A stretch of 44,341 nt of DNA from Hassallia byssoidea VB512170. GTDB taxonomy: Bacteria > Cyanobacteriota > Cyanobacteriia > Cyanobacteriales > Nostocaceae. Shown piece after piece: positions 23,607 through 32,091 of the stretch. Each line of letters begins with the position of its first letter. Within the stretch, counting starts at the first letter, position 1. The DNA is taken from the NCBI RefSeq assembly GCF_000817785.2, contig NZ_JTCM02000053.1:1-44341 (forward strand), in the 5' to 3' direction. The translations under genes and the position numbers were made by a program. Under the pieces are notes generated by a model. The model worked only from the letters and a program-made list of their open reading frames with translations. It ran no database searches and was not told the DNA's origin.

Positions 23607-24239
23607 ATGACAACACTTGATAATCTTGGAGTCAACAAATCATCTGATACTCAATATCCGATTGATGATTTGTTATCAGCACGCTGGAGTCCTCTAGCTT
23701 TCTCAGAAAAATCGGTTGAACCAGAAAAATTACGCAGTGTGTTAGAAGCAGCACGATGGGCGGCTTCTTCTTACAACGAGCAACCGTGGAGTTTTATCGT
23801 TGCAACTAAAGACAACCCGGCTGAATTTGACCGTTTACTGAGCTGTTTAGCAGAAGGTAATCAAGAGTGGGCAAAGACTGCCCCAGTATTAATGCTATCA
23901 GTGGCGAAGCTACAGTTTGAGCGCAACGGCGTGGAAAATCGACACGCTTTTCATGATGTTGGGGCAGCAGCAGCTCAACTAGCGATGCAAGCAACGGCAT
24001 TGGGGTTATTTATTCACCAAATGGCGGGATTTGATGTTCCTTTATCGCGCTCAGTGTACAGCATTCCTGAGGGTTATGAGCCAGTGGCAGCGATCGCACT
24101 GGGTTATATAGGAGATCCGCAAATACTATCTGAAAAGCTGTTGCAACGAACCTTAGCCCCGCGCACCCGTAAGCCGTTAGAAAATTTTGTTTTCTCCGGA
24201 AGATGGAACGAGACTTCAGCAGTGGTTACTCCTCAATGA
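23607..24239 (+). CDS. Nitroreductase-family FMN oxidoreductase
   Basis: A 210-residue protein of the nitroreductase fold. FMN-binding features are the N-terminal RWSPLAFSEKSVEPEKL, AARWAASSYNEQPWSFIV (about 50-67, the usual SxxNxQPW) and the C-terminal GYIGDP with the Arg-rich tail APRTRKPL. The central DVGAAAAQLAMQATALGLF is the dimer helix. It presumably transfers electrons from NAD(P)H to a nitro compound, quinone or enone. GAGGAC precedes the ATG, and the methyltransferase stop is only 10 bp upstream. Confidence 0.92.
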   Translation: MTTLDNLGVNKSSDTQYPIDDLLSARWSPLAFSEKSVEPEKLRSVLEAARWAASSYNEQPWSFIVATKDNPAEFDRLLSCLAEGNQEWAKTAPVLMLSVAKLQFERNGVENRHAFHDVGAAAAQLAMQATALGLFIHQMAGFDVPLSRSVYSIPEGYEPVAAIALGYIGDPQILSEKLLQRTLAPRTRKPLENFVFSGRWNETSAVVTPQ

Positions 24240-24381
24240 ATTGGAGACGGGCAAATATAAGGTAGGGACACAGCGAAGTTTAGGGCGTTGCTGATTTTAA
24301 ATATGAGAACAGTTCTTCTCATAACTCGTTTGGCATTTGGTGAGAAGCATTGCGATCGTAACGTCCATTACACGAAATGGC

Positions 24382-24603
24382 TCAAACGTGTAACTTGATA
24401 CGGTCGGTGTGCAACGGGATTGTTCTGCCGCTGTCATTACTGAGTAACTTTACATCGCATTGCAACTCAACGAAGAAAACTGATTGTTCCGCTGCAACAC
24501 GGTTGTTAGGGTATGTCTCGGAATTGACTACACAATAATTTAATCCCCTAAGTATTGCAGTATAAGCGATTGCTTCATTGTTATTGTCGAGGGTAAACCA
24601 CAC
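24382..24603 (-). CDS. Uncertain small protein or gene remnant
   Basis: A 73-codon frame from a GTG at 24603. The frame stays open a further ~100 nt upstream through a hydrophobic stretch reading like a signal peptide (SIAALCLLPFFVI), but no ATG, GTG or TTG begins that part; an ATA sits where a start would be expected. The sequence VVWFTLDNNNEAIAYTAIL does not belong to a family I recognise. It may be a broken exported-protein gene whose 5' end was overwritten by a purine-rich repeat. Confidence 0.3.
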   Translation of the reverse strand: MWFTLDNNNEAIAYTAILRGLNYCVVNSETYPNNRVAAEQSVFFVELQCDVKLLSNDSGRTIPLHTDRIKLHV

Positions 24604-24792
24604 AACTGTATAAATTTCTTCAGTAGACTCTTTACTGCTCTTGATTACAAAGAAAGGCAGGAGGCAGAGGGCAGCTATGCTGGAGGTTAGAAATATTAAT
24701 TAAAACTTACTTTGTGAGTCTAAAGCTCAGTTTAAAGAAAGAATTATACCACCCTTGTAGGCGCTCTTGTATAAAGCGTCCAAGATCAATCT

Positions 24793-24808
24793 CACGTTTT
24801 TAAACGTG
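24793..24808. repeat. Palindrome CACGTTT-TT-AAACGTG, possible IS200/IS605-type end
   Basis: A 16-nt palindrome within AAGATCAATCTCACG...GTGGGTTCCTCCTGCC. Subterminal hairpins of this kind, with flanking conserved text, mark right ends of IS200/IS605 elements in cyanobacteria. No transposase or TnpB is present, so this would be a solo end. Confidence 0.35.
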
Positions 24809-24850
24809 GGTTCCTCCTGCCTTCGACCTCAAGCCGGACTGCCTCCTGAA

Positions 24851-26467
24851 TTATTGTTTGCTAAAGTAGAGTTTTCGCACCCTGTCATTACAACGATATA
24901 GACCGACAACTCGACCTTCTTGATCTCGCACAAATTCAAACTTATCTGCATATGTGTCCGCATATATAGGATATATAACAAAGAGGTTTTGCCCAGCAAC
25001 TCTGAGATGGGACGGTGAACAACCTTTGCTCTTAAAATACAATCTATTGCTTGCTAAAGTTATTTGAAATTCCGACTCTAATTCAGCAGAATAATAAGTA
25101 CCAAGATAATCTGTTAATAGCTCTTTTGGAGAATCTAACATTTTTTCAAGAGTAGATATTTTAATATTATTGCCGATATCTACTTTGACTATTATTTGAT
25201 TCAAATATTCAGAAAACTCAATGTCATAATTTATCTCATTATCGACAGATTGAAAATGATTGGTGTCAATCGGAACAAGTTGAAAACGCATCCATGCTAA
25301 TTTAGCCATTAATTTTTCATCTTTTATCTCTAATTCCCATATGCTTCCAGTTGTGGAGTTATAATAAAGTCCGGTTTTGTTCTGTAGTTCCACTACGGGT
25401 AAATTAATAGAGCTTATAGAACGCGAAATAGGTTTAACAATATCTTCAATATAATCATTCTCTAAATAGATATCAGCAATTTGAAAAGCTAATTTAGTTG
25501 GGTTAATCGTATTTAGATTAGCCAAACAGATAACAGAAAATTGACGGTCAGGAAATCGAATAAAGTCACTCCGATAACCGGTCCAAGCGCCTCCGTGCCT
25601 AATTGTTTTCAAGCCGCCGCGACTGCCAATATATAAGCCAAATGAACCTGACAAAACTTTGCTATTGTTGAGTGTGCATGGAGTAGTGACCTCTTCAATT
25701 AAATCTTGTTCGTAGCCACCTAAGATATTGTGGTAGAAGTTCCGATCCCAAAGTAGTAAATCTTCGATTGTTGTGTAAAGCTGTCCGTCTCCACAAAAAT
25801 CGTGAAAAGACATATCGATCTGGAAACCACCTCCATCTTTTGGAGCGTATCCAATGGCTCTATTTTTCACGATTTCTTTGAAGTTGTCGTGAAAATGCGT
25901 GTTTTTCATTCCTAGTGGGACAAAAATCTGTTCTTGAGCGAATACACGTAAAGATTTGCCAGAGACACGCCTCACAATTTCTGCTAATAAGATGTAGCCA
26001 GAATTGCAATATAGTTGCTCGGTTCCAGGATCGAAATTTAAGCTTTGCTGTCGAGCAATTAAAGCAATAATTTCTTCATTTAAATACTTGTTTTCAAACA
26101 TCATTCCAGCAAAGAACATTAGCATCGAATAGTCGCGCAAACCACTGGTATGAGCGATCAAATTACGAATAGTAATAGGCTGACTATATTGAGGAATTTC
26201 TGGAATATATTTTTGCAGATCATCATCTAAGTCAAGAAACTTTTGTCTGGCTAGTAAAACGATACACATCGCTGTAAATTGCTTGGAGTTAGAAGCGATA
26301 TCAAAGACAGAATTAACAGATATAGGAATGTTATATTCCAAATTAGCCATACCATAACCGCGATGGTAGATTATCTCCTCATTCTGAATAACAGCAATAG
26401 CACATCCAGGGGAATCAGGTTTATCCCACTGGATGAATAATTCATCAACTTTGGCAATGATTGACAT
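24851..26467 (-). CDS. Serine beta-lactamase-like hydrolase (class C / DD-peptidase family)
   Basis: A 538-residue penicillin-binding-protein-fold hydrolase. The nucleophile motif is SNSK (IASNSKQFTA, about 58-61), the second is YCN (LYCNSGYILL, about 147-149) and the third is HGG (IRHGGAWTG, about 295-297). The catalytic domain ends at about 345 and is followed by a ~190-residue beta-rich C-terminal region, as in D-aminopeptidase and eukaryotic LACTB-like relatives. No signal peptide is present, so it probably acts in the cytoplasm on peptides or esters rather than as a resistance enzyme. It is AT-richer than its neighbours and has few HIP1 sites, which may mean later acquisition (weak evidence). 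Confidence 0.9.
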   Translation of the reverse strand: MSIIAKVDELFIQWDKPDSPGCAIAVIQNEEIIYHRGYGMANLEYNIPISVNSVFDIASNSKQFTAMCIVLLARQKFLDLDDDLQKYIPEIPQYSQPITIRNLIAHTSGLRDYSMLMFFAGMMFENKYLNEEIIALIARQQSLNFDPGTEQLYCNSGYILLAEIVRRVSGKSLRVFAQEQIFVPLGMKNTHFHDNFKEIVKNRAIGYAPKDGGGFQIDMSFHDFCGDGQLYTTIEDLLLWDRNFYHNILGGYEQDLIEEVTTPCTLNNSKVLSGSFGLYIGSRGGLKTIRHGGAWTGYRSDFIRFPDRQFSVICLANLNTINPTKLAFQIADIYLENDYIEDIVKPISRSISSINLPVVELQNKTGLYYNSTTGSIWELEIKDEKLMAKLAWMRFQLVPIDTNHFQSVDNEINYDIEFSEYLNQIIVKVDIGNNIKISTLEKMLDSPKELLTDYLGTYYSAELESEFQITLASNRLYFKSKGCSPSHLRVAGQNLFVIYPIYADTYADKFEFVRDQEGRVVGLYRCNDRVRKLYFSKQ

Positions 26468-27034
26468 TATTTCTTTACTTGTGACATATTTCCATCTGCC
26501 CAGTTTAGCGAATTCTCAACGTGGACATATAACCCTTAAACTACTGCTAAAACCTGTAGCCCGATCAGTCCCTACGTGGGATTGAAACAAGGACACCGTA
26601 TTTCCTCGCGCAGCGCCTCTCGAAATACATTTTCTTCCTTAGTAGGCTTTATACCCACAAGTGCATTTTTAACCCTGTTTTGTCACTCTGGGAAAATAAA
26701 AATAAGAGCAAAATTTTCAACTGTAGATAGAACGGGCATTTGAGCGTTTATTTTCTAACACAATGGCTGAAATCAAGGTTTTTGATAAAAGTCTTATGCT
26801 GTAAGCATTCCAGATTATTCTCCCCCGAAAGTGATAAAAGAGGGTTAATTGATACTTATTACCTTCTGCCTTCTGCCCACCTACGGAAGCCGCTGTGCGT
26901 CTACGACCCTCTACCTTTGTTTGTAAATTTTATAGTTGGCTTATCGTTTTGGCTCGTGATTCATGCAGCATTCTACGTTAGGGCATTAAGGTGGAATATT
27001 TGAAGCTTCTAAATTTCAGAGAATTTAAGGAATG
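26468..27034. other. 567-bp region with orphan CRISPR-like repeat and repeat debris
   Basis: It holds a single CRISPR-repeat-like sequence at 26568-26588 and a pyrimidine-rich dispersed repeat (about 26864-26920). A frame at 26740-27003 lacks a ribosome-binding site or recognisable motif and crosses that repeat. No gene is supported. Confidence 0.5.
26568..26588. repeat. Orphan CRISPR-like repeat unit (ends GGGATTGAAAC)
   Basis: GTCCCTACGTGGGATTGAAA plus C has the features of many cyanobacterial CRISPR repeats: a small hairpin (TCCC/GGGA) followed by ATTGAAAC. I find no second copy nearby, so there is no array; it could be a relic or a coincidence. Confidence 0.35.
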
Positions 27035-28054
27035 TCAAAACGTGCGATCGCCTAACAACACAGTAGTAGCATTCACCACAATTTGCGCCGAACCTGTGAA
27101 AAACGATCGCTCGATTGTTTTCGGTGTATCGCTAGCTTGGTGGTAATGCGGAGTACGTAAATTTGCGGTATCTGTCACCAACACTGCACCCACTCCCTGA
27201 AACCAAAATGGTGCATGATCGCTGCGTAGCGTGTCCGGTGTCAGCAAACCTTTCAGGGGAATCGCCAGCTTTAGCAATGGTGGCATTTCTACATCCCCCT
27301 TTTTTATAGGAGTTGGTGGTAACTGTGAGTTTTGAAAAGCATTAAGTAAAGGCAAATGTTCTGCATCGCCGATCGCTGCCAAAAAATCGCCTTTGTCGCT
27401 GGGTGGGGTGACAGGTAAAGTCGGTGGATACTGCTGACATCCAACTGTGTAGCAAGCATAACCCACCATATCCATAACGATCGCACCCCGCAGATTTGCC
27501 AAGTGTGTCACGTTTGTGACAAAAGCCTTACTACCCAAAAGTCCCTCTTCTTCCTTATCAAACAATGCTAGCTGCAATGTTTTGGGAGTGGGACGAGAAC
27601 CGAGAAGTCGGGCAACTTCCAGCACTACAGCCACACCACTAGCGTTGTCATCAGCACCAGGAGAGATGGCAACGGTATCGTAATGTGCTGCGACGATAAT
27701 TGCTCCTGCTGTTTTGTCAGTTCCTTGACGTTCAGCAAAGATATTCACACCTGAAGAGAATTTTTCTAAGGTTGGTTTCCAGCCTAACTTTTTCAATTCC
27801 GATGTAATGTAAGTGCGAGAGCGCGATCGCTCTACATCTGTGAAGCGCTTAAAATTTAACTTTTGAACGTGAGCAAATAACAAAGAAGCAGATACTTGGG
27901 GAGCGATCGTCACCTGCTTTGATGGCTTTTGGGATGTTTCCACTTGCGTGGTTGCAACAACAGGTGTCTCTTCCCTAGGATGAAAAAACACACCAATACT
28001 CATGACTACAACTGCCACCAGCACCACCAACATCAGCCAAATCCATTTTTTCAT
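27035..28054 (-). CDS. Membrane-anchored M28 family metallopeptidase
   Basis: A 339-residue zinc peptidase. An N-terminal signal anchor (about 4-24, WIWLMLVVLVAVVVMSIGVFF) puts the catalytic part outside the cytoplasmic membrane. The metal motifs are AAHYDT, PGADDNASG, DKEEEGLLGS, VMDMVGY and PHYHQASDT, so all five ligand positions are retained. Unlike the M28 lipoprotein at 9651 it has no PA domain, and it carries an insert between the fourth and fifth motifs (about 200-270). The start ATG is at the MKKW segment. It is flanked downstream by repeat-rich DNA and is not in an evident operon. Confidence 0.92.
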   Translation of the reverse strand: MKKWIWLMLVVLVAVVVMSIGVFFHPREETPVVATTQVETSQKPSKQVTIAPQVSASLLFAHVQKLNFKRFTDVERSRSRTYITSELKKLGWKPTLEKFSSGVNIFAERQGTDKTAGAIIVAAHYDTVAISPGADDNASGVAVVLEVARLLGSRPTPKTLQLALFDKEEEGLLGSKAFVTNVTHLANLRGAIVMDMVGYACYTVGCQQYPPTLPVTPPSDKGDFLAAIGDAEHLPLLNAFQNSQLPPTPIKKGDVEMPPLLKLAIPLKGLLTPDTLRSDHAPFWFQGVGAVLVTDTANLRTPHYHQASDTPKTIERSFFTGSAQIVVNATTVLLGDRTF

Positions 28055-28096
28055 AAAATCTCTTCCTTATCCCCTTGTCTTTTGACATAGGATAGC

Positions 28097-28124
28097 GTAG
28101 CGGTAATTCATGAATTACCGCTAC
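28097..28124. repeat. Perfect 28-nt palindrome (GTAGCGGTAATTCA/TGAATTACCGCTAC)
   Basis: Two perfect 14-nt arms with no loop, followed by TTACGA, similar to the right flank of the ACTACGA repeats. It lies upstream of the M28 peptidase gene on the minus strand. Confidence 0.85.
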
Positions 28125-28245
28125 TTACGACAATTGCGCTCATTCCCAAGCAAGTTTGACGCCTCGTCTTTTGACAAGCGATTAAGTATTGTTAAAGGTT
28201 AATTCTTAATTGCCTCACTAACAACGCTCCTACTATCAACGCTCC

Positions 28246-28400
28246 CACCAACCACTATCAACCAACCACTATCAACCAACCACTATCAACCAACCACTAT
28301 CAACTAACAACTATCAACCAACTACTAACCACCAACCACCATCAACCAACCACTATCAACTAACAACTATCAACCAACTACTAACCACCAACCACCATCA
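28246..28400. repeat. Heptad tandem repeat (CAACCAC/TATCAAC) running to the next start codon
   Basis: Imperfect heptads with a higher-order duplication: the block containing CAACCAACTACTAACCACCA occurs twice. The array ends about 3 nt before the ATG at 28403, leaving no Shine-Dalgarno. The rest of 28055-28245 shows only the palindrome at 28097. Confidence 0.92.
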
Positions 28401-28402
28401 AA

Positions 28403-29623
28403 ATGCTAGATTTGCTGCTCATTGTCGTTTTAGGATTCCTGGGGAGTTTTGGTCATTGCGTCGGGATGTGCGGTCCTTTATCGGTGGCATTTTCCCTATC
28501 TAATAAACAAGAAACTCTCAATTGGCGACAGCAATTAAAATTTCATACATTGCTTAACTTGGGGCGGATGTTGAGTTATGCCTTAGTTGGTGCGGGCATT
28601 GGGGCGTTGGGTTCGGTGTTGCTCGCTAGTGGAAAATTTGCAGGAGTGGGTAGCGATTTACGCCGATGGATGGCGATTATCACGGGTTTGATGCTGATAT
28701 GGTTTGGGTTAAGACAAATAAAACCCGACTTATTGCCGCGTATACCGATGTTACATCCTTTGTTGCAAGGGAAATTACGCGATCGCCTAAATAAAGCAAT
28801 GGTCAAACTTTCTTTAAAATCAACATGGTGGACACCAGCACTTTTAGGCATGACATGGGGTTTGATGCCTTGTGGTTTTTTGTATGCTGCCCAAATTAAA
28901 GCTGCGGAAACTGGTAATTTGTGGATGGGGGCAGCAACTATGCTGGCTTTTGGTTTGGGAACTTTACCCATGATGTTAGGTGTAGGTGTGTCTGCATCTT
29001 TGGTAAGTCAAGACAAACGCAGTCAGCTATTTCGCTTAGGTGGTTGGGTTACTCTCTTTATTGGTGCTATTACTCTGTTGCGGACTGGCAACACAATGGT
29101 AGACTACACCGGACACGCTGCCTTGATATGCTTGATAATGGCATTAATTGCCCGTCCGATTAGCAGCTTCTGGGCTTCCCCCATGCGTTACCGTCGTGCT
29201 TTGGGAGTGGGGGCTTTTGTTCTGTCTTTTGCTCACACTGTCCACATGATAGAACACACACTCCAATGGAATTTTTATTCTTTCTTATTTTTGCCACCTG
29301 ATTTTCAGTGGGGTATAGCTATAGGTGCTGTAGCACTGATATTGATGACTCCCGCAGCTTTGACAAGTTTTGATTCTTTGCAAAAGTCCTTAGGCAAGCG
29401 TTGGCGACAAATTCATTTATTAAGCTTACCAGCTTTGCTTTTTAGTGGCATTCATACTGTGCTAATTGGTTCCCATTACCTCGGCTCTTTACAATTAACT
29501 TGGGCAAATAAATTAGCAACAGTGCTTGTAGGAATTGTCACTTTCGGTGTATTGCTGTTGCGTTTTAGAAACCCACCATCAAAAATTCAAAATTCCAATT
29601 CCAAATTGAAAATTCGCTCATGA
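28403..29623 (+). CDS. UreH/SafE-like membrane protein fused to a ferric-reductase-like domain
   Basis: A 406-residue multi-span membrane protein in two halves. The first (about 1-225) is a sulfite-exporter/UreH-like (DsbD_2-type) module with GSFGHCVGMCGPL (13-25) and GLMPCGFLYAAQ, whose Cys residues are typical of metal or redox transport proteins. The second (about 240-395) has several helices with paired His (SFAHTVHMIEH; QIHLLSLPALLFSGIHTVLIGSHYL), as in ferric-reductase/MsrQ-like haem-b domains. The fusion suggests electron or metal transfer across the membrane (inference). The last ~13 residues come from an AT-rich heptad repeat. The ATG directly follows a repeat array with no Shine-Dalgarno. 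The stop overlaps the next start (ATGA). Confidence 0.85.
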   Translation: MLDLLLIVVLGFLGSFGHCVGMCGPLSVAFSLSNKQETLNWRQQLKFHTLLNLGRMLSYALVGAGIGALGSVLLASGKFAGVGSDLRRWMAIITGLMLIWFGLRQIKPDLLPRIPMLHPLLQGKLRDRLNKAMVKLSLKSTWWTPALLGMTWGLMPCGFLYAAQIKAAETGNLWMGAATMLAFGLGTLPMMLGVGVSASLVSQDKRSQLFRLGGWVTLFIGAITLLRTGNTMVDYTGHAALICLIMALIARPISSFWASPMRYRRALGVGAFVLSFAHTVHMIEHTLQWNFYSFLFLPPDFQWGIAIGAVALILMTPAALTSFDSLQKSLGKRWRQIHLLSLPALLFSGIHTVLIGSHYLGSLQLTWANKLATVLVGIVTFGVLLLRFRNPPSKIQNSNSKLKIRS

Positions 29624-30405
29624 TGCCTACGACACCCCAACCAAGGCGTGGTAAATCATATCCTTTCCCAGGTTTAGCCTTGCTCTTGTTGCTCTTGTTC
29701 CCAGGTTCAACCTCGCTCTTGTTCCCAGGTTCAACCTGGGAACAGTTTACAAGAGGCTCTGCCTCCCAAAACGTGAGGCAGAGCCTCATTAAAGGCATTC
29801 CCTGGCAGAGCCAGGGAACGAGTAAGTGTGTAATATTACTGATTGGCTTAGTATTATCACTTACGAATATTTCTGTAGCCTCTGCCCATAACGTCAAAAC
29901 AGCGGCAGATGTTGGCGGTACGCTCCACATTCAACCAAACGATAATCCCCGTGCTGGAGAACCTTCCCAAGTTTGGATTGCTCTCACTCGTAAAGGTGGA
30001 AAAGTTATCCCCCTGAAAGAGTGTAATTGCCAGTTGGCTGTTTACGCTGAACCTCATTCAGCAAAAGAGCCAGCACTGCTTGAGCCACCCTTGCAAGCCA
30101 TTAGCGCCGAGCGTTATAAAGGCATTCCCGGTTCAGAAATTACATTCCCCAAGCCCGGAGCTTATCTGCTACAACTAAGCGGCAAACCTGCATCTGGCGA
30201 GAGTTTCCGACCGTTTAAGTTAAACTTTGAAGTCACTGTCGCCGCCGGTTCAGCATCAGCCACTGAAACACAAAAGGTCCAAAATGTCAATGATGCCGTA
30301 GAAGATAGAAAAAGCGGGTTTATACCAATAGCGATCGCTTTATCAGCCCTTGCAGCAGGAGGCATCGTGTTTGTCGTACAGCAACGGAGGAGGAATGGGG
30401 AGTAG
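29620..30405 (+). CDS. Membrane-anchored periplasmic Ig-like protein with repeat-invaded N-terminus
   Basis: A 261-residue frame starting by 4-bp overlap with the preceding membrane-protein gene, so co-transcribed with it. Residues about 70-90 (CVILLIGLVLSLTNISVASA) read as a signal peptide, followed by a soluble beta-rich domain (AHNVKTAADVGGTLHI ... FPKPGAYLLQLSG) of YtkA/CopC-like appearance, and a C-terminal helix (about 232-253) with a basic end. The export signal begins ~70 residues after the ATG because three palindromic repeats (29721-29818) lie in frame in between, and no alternative start codon directly precedes it. The last residues (NGE) and the stop come from a heptad repeat. Either translation tolerates a long N-terminal extension or the gene is impaired. 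A likely partner of the upstream protein in metal or redox handling. Confidence 0.7.
   Translation: MMPTTPQPRRGKSYPFPGLALLLLLLFPGSTSLLFPGSTWEQFTRGSASQNVRQSLIKGIPWQSQGTSKCVILLIGLVLSLTNISVASAHNVKTAADVGGTLHIQPNDNPRAGEPSQVWIALTRKGGKVIPLKECNCQLAVYAEPHSAKEPALLEPPLQAISAERYKGIPGSEITFPKPGAYLLQLSGKPASGESFRPFKLNFEVTVAAGSASATETQKVQNVNDAVEDRKSGFIPIAIALSALAAGGIVFVVQQRRRNGE
29721..29818. repeat. Three consecutive palindromic repeats inside a coding frame
   Basis: Hairpins GTTCCCAGGTT/AACCTGGGAAC (29721-29743), GAGGCTCTGCCTC/GAGGCAGAGCCTC (29753-29787) and TTCCCTGGC/GCCAGGGAA (29798-29818). All are in frame within the N-terminal region of the gene at 29620. Confidence 0.9.
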
Positions 30406-30561
30406 GGAGTGGGGAGTGGGGAGTGGGGGAGTGGAGGAGTGGGAGACAAGGGGGACAAGGGGGACAAGGAGACAAGGAGGTGGGGAGATAATTTCTTTCT
30501 ATTACCTATTACCCATTCCCCATTCCCCATTCCCCATTCCCCATTGCCCATTCCCCATTCC
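30395..30561. repeat. Heptad/octamer tandem repeats (GGGGAGT, GGGGACAA, CCCATTC)
   Basis: GGGGAGT-type units, then GACAAGGGG units, then (CCCATTC)n to the stop of galE at 30562. The array supplies the stop of the gene at 29620 and abuts that of galE. Confidence 0.92.
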
Positions 30562-31569
30562 CTATTTATGCCTCTGCTGATGCCACTGCCAGGAGTGAAC
30601 GAGAATATCTTTCAAGGATGAATATTGAGGTTGCCAGTTTAGGATTTTTCTGGCTTTGTCACCGCTACCGATGAGTGATGGTGGATCTCCAGGACGGCGA
30701 TCGCATTCTTTGACAGAAATCTCACGTCCTGTGACAAGCTTTGCCGTTTCAATAACTTCTTTGACAGAGAAGCCGTTACCATTGCCTAAATTGAAAACTT
30801 CGCTATCCCCCCCGTCTAAGAGATATTTCAATCCCAAAACATGAGCGTCTGCTAAATCGTTAACGTGAATATAATCGCGAATACAAGTACCATCAGGCGT
30901 GGGATAATCAGTGCCAAAAATTGAGATAAATTCGCGTTTGCCTAAAGCTGTCTGTAGCACCAAAGGAATTAAATGAGTTTCTGGGTTGTGATCTTCACCC
31001 AAGCGACCCTGAGGATCGGCACCAGCGGCGTTAAAGTAGCGGAAACGTACTGATTTCAAATCGTAGGCGTTATCAAAGTCAGAAAGAATCCGCTCTACCA
31101 TCAGCTTAGTAGCACCGTAGGGATTGATCGGATTTTGGGGATGGTCTTCGGGAATTGGCACAACTTCCGGTACACCATAAGTGGCACAAGTGGAAGAAAA
31201 GACAAATTTCTTAATAGAAGCTGCCAGCATTGCTTCTAACAGCGTTAAAGTACCGACAACATTATTGCGGTAGTATTTTGCCGGGTCAGTAACCGATTCT
31301 CCCACATAGGCGTAGGCAGAAAAGTGCATGACAGCGGCAATATTGCGGGTAGAGAATAAGTTATCTAACAAAGGGCGATCGCCTGTATCTCCTTCTATCA
31401 GTTCTACCTTTAGAACGTTTTCTACCAAGTCACGATGCCCATATACGAGATTATCCAGTATTATCACCTCATATCCCGCCTGCAATAAAGCAAGCACCGT
31501 ATGAGAGCCAATATATCCAGCTCCCCCAGTTACCAAAATACAGGGCTTTTCCGACGACATAGTTTTCAT
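30562..31569 (-). CDS. galE: UDP-glucose 4-epimerase
   Basis: A 335-residue GalE that interconverts UDP-glucose and UDP-galactose with bound NAD, supplying galactose for polysaccharides. Motifs: NAD-binding VTGGAGYIGSH near the N-terminus, FSAYAYVGES, catalytic Ser in SSTCATYG, YGATK with the Tyr/Lys pair, RYFNAAGAD, and substrate-binding GTPDGT-like (YPTPDGTCIRDYIHV). Length is normal. The ATG at 31569 is chosen over a GTG six codons earlier because the upstream residues do not match the family. A repeat array starts at the stop. The region upstream is long and AT-rich and could hold its promoter. Confidence 0.95.
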   Translation of the reverse strand: MKTMSSEKPCILVTGGAGYIGSHTVLALLQAGYEVIILDNLVYGHRDLVENVLKVELIEGDTGDRPLLDNLFSTRNIAAVMHFSAYAYVGESVTDPAKYYRNNVVGTLTLLEAMLAASIKKFVFSSTCATYGVPEVVPIPEDHPQNPINPYGATKLMVERILSDFDNAYDLKSVRFRYFNAAGADPQGRLGEDHNPETHLIPLVLQTALGKREFISIFGTDYPTPDGTCIRDYIHVNDLADAHVLGLKYLLDGGDSEVFNLGNGNGFSVKEVIETAKLVTGREISVKECDRRPGDPPSLIGSGDKARKILNWQPQYSSLKDILVHSWQWHQQRHK

Positions 31570-32091
31570 GTTTAATTTCACAACCACTTAATCAATTTAA
31601 ATTACTAATGGCAGATGACTGTTGTCAGAAAGCATGAATGATGAACTTTTTTATCCTTCATAGCTGCTTGCTTACCTCCAGACTTATTTGTGGAGAAAAA
31701 AATAAAGCAAAGCATCTGACTTCAAATCCTCCACAACTTCGGTGGAGTCTTAACTTTATCCTTCTCAATCGCAAAAATTTTAAGCGAACATACTTAATTT
31801 GACTGAAAAATTATAAATACTGCGTCCATTATCACAAAATTGCTCTAAAATCACTACGACGGTAGTCTTTGTGTGAGGGGAGTCACCCCCATTCTTGGGG
31901 AGTGACGTTGTGATGTATTTGTAGTCAGGTAACAATGTGCTTACAATTTGACAATAAAATCAATCAACTGCCCAAAACCTCTAGGCTGACCCTTAGGGGT
32001 TCGCGCCTACTAACCTGCGTCAGGTTTTCCTCCGCAGTGGTGGACTCACCAAACTAGCGCTCATCGCACTAGAAGATTTGAGAGTAAATGT
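31570..32091. other. 522-bp intergenic region with two hairpins
   Basis: Divergent promoter space between galE and the next gene. Hairpins: ACTAC/GTAGT (31853-31866) and GTCACCCCC/GGGGAGTGAC (31882-31906, one bulge). From about 31980 to 32070 a GC-rich dispersed repeat precedes the gene at 32092. No coding frame is supported. Confidence 0.5.

Larger units (their letters stand above)
24240..24850. other. 611-bp region: weak minus-strand frame, IS-end-like hairpin
   Basis: It contains a hairpin ATGAGAA/TTCTCAT (24303-24322) without a T-run, the uncertain frame at 24382-24603, a purine-rich repeat (about 24654-24675) and the palindrome at 24793-24808. No full gene is seen. Confidence 0.5.

Noticed and set aside
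26500-26660. CRISPR array
   Set aside because: Only a single repeat-like unit exists; no second repeat at spacer distance.
26740-27003. Plus-strand 87-codon frame
   Set aside because: No Shine-Dalgarno, no domain, and the end is encoded by pyrimidine-rich repeat text.
28055-28400. NtcA-type or other operator in the leader of the membrane protein gene
   Set aside because: No GTA-N8-TAC found; the sequence is explained by the heptad repeats and one palindrome.
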